Shown piece after piece: positions 61,298 to 64,000 of a stretch of 64,000 nt of DNA; the stretch's first letter is position 1; each line of letters starts with the position of its first letter. The position numbers and the translations under genes were made by a program. Origin of the DNA: Lysobacteraceae bacterium (lineage in GTDB: Bacteria > Pseudomonadota > Gammaproteobacteria > Xanthomonadales > Ahniellaceae); NCBI GenBank assembly GCA_021299185.1, contig JAJTHZ010000067.1:62001-126000 (forward strand), read 5' to 3'. The notes beneath the pieces are model-generated. The model searched no databases. It was not told the origin of the DNA and saw nothing but the letters and a program-made list of their open reading frames with translations.

Positions 61298-61743
61298 GTC
61301 GCCCCTCCGCACGCCGCAAGGCCACCGCAAAGCCGGCATCGACGTGGAAGACCCGCGTGGCGAAGGCCAAGGCCGCCCACGTGGTGGTCACCGAGTCCGA
61401 TTTCGCCGGCATTCGCGCCGGCAGCCGCCTGCTGATCGCGAGTCCGGACATCCTGGTGCGCTACCTGATGCAGATTCCGTCCGGTGAGACCCGCACCATC
61501 CAGCGCCTGCGCAACGAACTGGCACGCCGGCACCGCGCCGACGCGACCTGTCCGGTCACCACCGCGATCTACCTGCGCGCGGTCGCCGAGGCCGGGTGGG
61601 AGGACCTTGCAGGCGGCGCCGACCGCGATGCGGTCCCGCCGTTCTGGCGCGTGATCGAGCCCGGCAGCCCGATCGCCAAGCGACTGTCCTGCGGCAATGC
61701 CGTGCTGGAACGCGAGCGCGCGTTCGAGCGCGACGGCACATGA
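61294..61743 (+). CDS. MGMT-family-like (alkyltransferase winged-helix) protein
   Basis: A 149-residue protein. The N-terminus is basic (RPSARRKATAKPASTWKTRV). The core, MQIPSGETRTIQRLRNELAR then CPVTTAIYLRAVAEAGWED and PPFWRVIEPGSPIAKRL, matches a family I recall as annotated 'MGMT family'. That family has the winged-helix fold of O6-alkylguanine alkyltransferases but not the P-C-H-R active site; no such motif is present here. It might bind DNA or alkylated bases without repair chemistry. An ATG at 61153 would add 47 residues that do not fit the family. It is the first chromosomal gene after the element. Confidence 0.5.
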   Translation: MSRPSARRKATAKPASTWKTRVAKAKAAHVVVTESDFAGIRAGSRLLIASPDILVRYLMQIPSGETRTIQRLRNELARRHRADATCPVTTAIYLRAVAEAGWEDLAGGADRDAVPPFWRVIEPGSPIAKRLSCGNAVLERERAFERDGT

Positions 61744-61877
61744 GGTCGTCCTGTCTTCGCCCTACCACGACGCACTGCCGGGATCGCGCCTGATCTGAAC
61801 CATCCGCACCGCGCCCGCGCGCTCCCGATCGGCGCGACGCATGCCGGCGCCGAACGCCCGCGCCGCGGTACGCCGGC

Positions 61878-62240
61878 TCACGGGGCCTGGTGCAGGCCGA
61901 TCCGGTTGCCCTCGCAGTCCTCGAACTCAGCGACCCGTCCCCACGCGCCGACCGCCTTGGGCGGGTAGAGGATCCGCGCGCCCGCCGCTTCGGCGCGCGC
62001 CAGCGTCGCTTCGAGGTCCGCCACCGCCACGTAGATCAGCGGACCGGCCTTGGCCGGTACGTAGACGTCGCCGACCACCAGCGCGCAACTGGCTCCGGGA
62101 GCTCCCGCATCGACCGGGAACAACGCCATTGCATAGCCGTCGGCGGCCACCCGCTCCAGCGTTTCCCCGAACACGCGTTCGTAGAAGCCGATCGCACGTT
62201 CGAGGTCGGCCACGGGGATCTCGACGTTGATGATCAACAC
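61878..62240 (-). CDS. VOC family (glyoxalase-like) protein
   Basis: A 120-residue protein of the vicinal-oxygen-chelate fold. It has two beta-alpha-beta-beta-beta units: LIINVEIPVADLERAIGFYE with RVFGETL, then LIYVAVADLEATLARAEAAG. The end VAEFEDCEGNRIGLHQ is the classic VOC C-terminus with a metal-site Glu. The start is GTG at 62240; GGTGGG upstream may act as a weak ribosome site. The gene lies 19 nt after the cyclase gene on the same strand and may be co-transcribed. Substrate unknown. Confidence 0.85.
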   Translation of the reverse strand: MLIINVEIPVADLERAIGFYERVFGETLERVAADGYAMALFPVDAGAPGASCALVVGDVYVPAKAGPLIYVAVADLEATLARAEAAGARILYPPKAVGAWGRVAEFEDCEGNRIGLHQAP

Positions 62241-62259
62241 GTTCCCACCCCGGCGGCGT

Positions 62260-63183
62260 TCAGGACAGGCTGGCGATTTCGTGCAGGGTCGATTCCTCGC
62301 TGCGCCCGGGCAGCCGCGCGCGCACGCTGCGGGCCACCACGACATGGTCGCCGAGCGCCTCCACCACGGCGTCGCTGGCGAGGACGCACGTGCCGAACTG
62401 CTTGTTCGCCTGCTCGATGCGCGAGGCGAGGTTGATCGTGTCGCCGATCGCCGTCAGGCGACCCTCGCCGGCACGGGCGAGGGCGCCCAGCACGACCTCG
62501 CCGAGATGCAGGCCGATCCCGATGTCGAGCACGTGGCCGTAGGTGGTCTCGACATAGGTCTTGACCTCGTCCATCGCGGCGACCATCGCCAGCGCGGCGG
62601 CCACCGCTTCCAGCGCGCCGTCGCGCCGTGACGCGACATCGCCGGGAAACAGCGCCATCAGGCCATCGCCCATCGTGTTGTTGATCCGCCCGCCATGGCG
62701 CTCGACCGCCCGCGACATCGCCGCGAAGTAGCGGTTGAGCACGTGGATCACGTCGTACGGCGGAAGGTGCTCGGCGAAATGCGTGAAGCCGCGAAGGTCG
62801 GCGAACATCACGGTCAGGCGCTGCTCGGCGCCGACCGCGCGGGACGGGTCGTCGGCACGATTCTGCGCCAGCGCGAGCTCGAGGTCCTCGCTGTCCAGCA
62901 CGAGGCGCCGCACCACCACGTCGCCGCCGACCCGCGTCTGGCACGCCAGCCGCACGGCCGGATCGAAACCGAATCGATCCGCCATCGCGGCCTCGTCGCG
63001 GTTGCGCGGCAGGCAGTCGTCGATGCCGGAGACCACCCGTACGCGGCAGGTGGAGCAGCGCGCGCGCCCGCCGCAGGCGTGCGCATGGCCGATGCCGGCG
63101 CGCAGGGCGGCGGCGAGCAGGGTTTCATTGGCGCCGAGGTCGATGTCGATCTCGTCGGGAAGCAGGGTCAGGGTGCCGTTCAA
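62260..63183 (-). CDS. Ferredoxin-adenylate/guanylate cyclase fusion
   Basis: A 307-residue protein. Residues 1-95 form a plant-type 2Fe-2S ferredoxin domain with Cys37, Cys43, Cys46 and Cys81 (CGGRARCSTCRVRV and RLACQT). Residues about 118-300 form a class III nucleotide cyclase: Asp129 (VMFADLRGF) and Asp173 (NTMGDGLMALFP) bind metals, and IGDTINLASRIEQAN holds the transition-state Asn/Arg. The fusion suggests a redox- or iron-controlled cAMP output. The start TTG at 63183 is chosen because AAGGA lies 6 nt upstream and the ferredoxin fold begins there. No membrane segment. Confidence 0.87.
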   Translation of the reverse strand: MNGTLTLLPDEIDIDLGANETLLAAALRAGIGHAHACGGRARCSTCRVRVVSGIDDCLPRNRDEAAMADRFGFDPAVRLACQTRVGGDVVVRRLVLDSEDLELALAQNRADDPSRAVGAEQRLTVMFADLRGFTHFAEHLPPYDVIHVLNRYFAAMSRAVERHGGRINNTMGDGLMALFPGDVASRRDGALEAVAAALAMVAAMDEVKTYVETTYGHVLDIGIGLHLGEVVLGALARAGEGRLTAIGDTINLASRIEQANKQFGTCVLASDAVVEALGDHVVVARSVRARLPGRSEESTLHEIASLS

Positions 63184-63805
63184 GCGAGGTCCTTCTTCAA
63201 GCGTCGCGTTGCCGGCCGGAGGAAAGCACACACGAGAAAGCCGGTCGTGACGACCCACGCGTGCGCATGGCCGTTTGCACCATCCTAGCGACATCGCCGG
63301 GTGGCATGACGTGGCACACACGTGATTGCGAAGGGGTGACCACGGAGCGGGGACGAACTGCACGCGTCCTTGTCATCACTGCGTCATCGGACCGATGTGC
63401 GAGCGTCCCGGATGAAGCCAGGTGGGCGATGCGGTCATGCGGAGATCGGCGTTCGGAAGGACTCGCATCGCATGTCGATGGCGCGGTTACGGGCTTGAGC
63501 CACAGCATCCGGGGCCGGCGCGATCGGAACCGAGGCGCGGAGCGGATTCGAGCTCGCATTGGGGTCGCTGGTGGGTGCCGGGGTCGTCTGCGCCACGGCA
63601 AGGGCCGCAAGCGATTGGTGATCCGGAGCGAGGGCACGGCCGCGAAGGTTGGTCCGGGTGCGGACCCACGATTCGGTGCCCGAGGTGACTTGACATAATA
63701 TACATTAGGCGCATTATTGGAGCCCGGGCTCGCCCCCGGGCCAGCGACACCGACGCCCTCGAATTCGTGGCCTCGTCCCGCCCGCCGGCATGGCAAAGTC
63801 CCGCC
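63184..63805. other. 622-nt gene-free interval with an AT-rich promoter-like patch
   Basis: The interval separates the divergent cyclase and hydrolase genes. Open frames here have atypical composition and no ribosome site. At 63690-63718 a sharply AT-rich patch contains TTGACA (63690-63695) and, 17 nt on, ATTATT (63713-63718), with TAATATACATTA partly dyad-symmetric between them. It is a plausible promoter/operator for the hydrolase gene. The rest shows nothing that I can name. Confidence 0.45.
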
Positions 63806-64000
63806 ATGTGGCTGCTGCTCCGGATCATCCTCGTCTGCGCCATCGCCTGGCTCGCCTGGGCCACCCTGTTGTTCGTCCCGCAGCGCGCGCTGATGTATCC
63901 CGGCGCGAACCTGCGTGCCCCGGCGATCGCCTTGCCGCCGGCCGCCGAGCGCATCGTGCTGCAGTCGTCCGGCATGCCGGGCCACGCGATCCTCTTGCGC
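63806..64000 (+). CDS. Alpha/beta hydrolase, N-terminal part (cut by window end)
   Basis: The first 65 codons are present. One N-terminal transmembrane or signal-anchor helix (WLLLRIILVCAIAWLAWATL) is followed by FVPQRALMYPGANL. This resembles the Q-R-x-L-x-Y-x-P-G lead-in of BEM46/ABHD13-like serine hydrolases, in which the anchor leaves the hydrolase on the periplasmic face. The catalytic triad lies beyond the window, so the call rests on the N-terminus. Confidence 0.6.
   Translation, partial: MWLLLRIILVCAIAWLAWATLLFVPQRALMYPGANLRAPAIALPPAAERIVLQSSGMPGHAILLR

Noticed and set aside
63261-63698. A 145-codon frame in the interval before the hydrolase
   Set aside because: Arg/Gly-rich with no domain and no ribosome site; composition unlike neighbouring genes.

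Overview
This window is chromosomal DNA of a very GC-rich gammaproteobacterium. Gene order places it in the Xanthomonadales/Lysobacterales: rarA-crcB-serS, smc-zipA-ligA, sdhCDAB-sdhE-ygfX-lolC-lolD-comEC-exbB-exbD-msbA-lpxK-kdsB and uvrC-pgsA-tRNA(Gly-Cys-Leu) are arrangements I know from that order. Secreted proteins ending in a DGFE-type tail hint at the Rhodanobacteraceae side, but this is inference from memory, not from a tree.

Layout. 1-4.2 kb: REP-like palindromes, rarA, fluoride channel, serS, a Bax-inhibitor-1-like membrane protein. 4.7-12.4 kb: a TIGR03032-like protein, then three tandem paralogous secreted seven-repeat FG-GAP beta-propellers; the middle copy carries one in-frame TAG. 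12.6-23.2 kb: tRNA-Ser, exported catalase-peroxidase, BolA, Smc, ZipA, LigA, EpmA. 23.4-34.3 kb: a TonB-dependent receptor, then a minus-strand block (MFS transporter, DUF2461 protein, exonuclease I, a REC-REC-PAS-GGDEF-EAL protein, a PhnD-like binding protein, YgfZ). 34.3-51.8 kb: a long plus-strand housekeeping run. It holds succinate dehydrogenase with three assembly factors clustered around it, lipoprotein export, ComEC, an ExbBD pair, lipid A/Kdo genes, an NHL/thioredoxin-like protein, UvrC and PgsA. 51.8-52.3 kb: three tRNA genes behind a near-consensus promoter.

The most unusual part is an 8.8-kb integrated element (about 52.2-61.1 kb) inserted at the 3' end of tRNA-Leu(UAA). It is bounded by a 58-bp direct repeat with one mismatch. 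All its genes lie on the plus strand: tyrosine integrase, small unknown proteins, a small HTH protein, a CHC2-like zinc-finger protein and an SF3 (P4-family) helicase. A dyad-symmetric array of eleven GGTCAGGG iterons follows immediately. Then come a Nu1-like small terminase candidate, two unknowns, an HK97-type major capsid protein and a small protein. The element ends in a hairpin-rich non-coding tract. No portal, protease, large terminase or tail gene is visible. It looks like a compact phage satellite that brings its own origin, TerS candidate and capsid protein and would need a helper phage for the rest. A decayed prophage is the alternative.

After the element come an MGMT-like winged-helix protein with a possible 19-codon leader, a VOC protein, a ferredoxin-adenylate cyclase fusion, a gene-poor stretch with one AT-rich promoter-like patch, and the start of an alpha/beta hydrolase cut by the window end.
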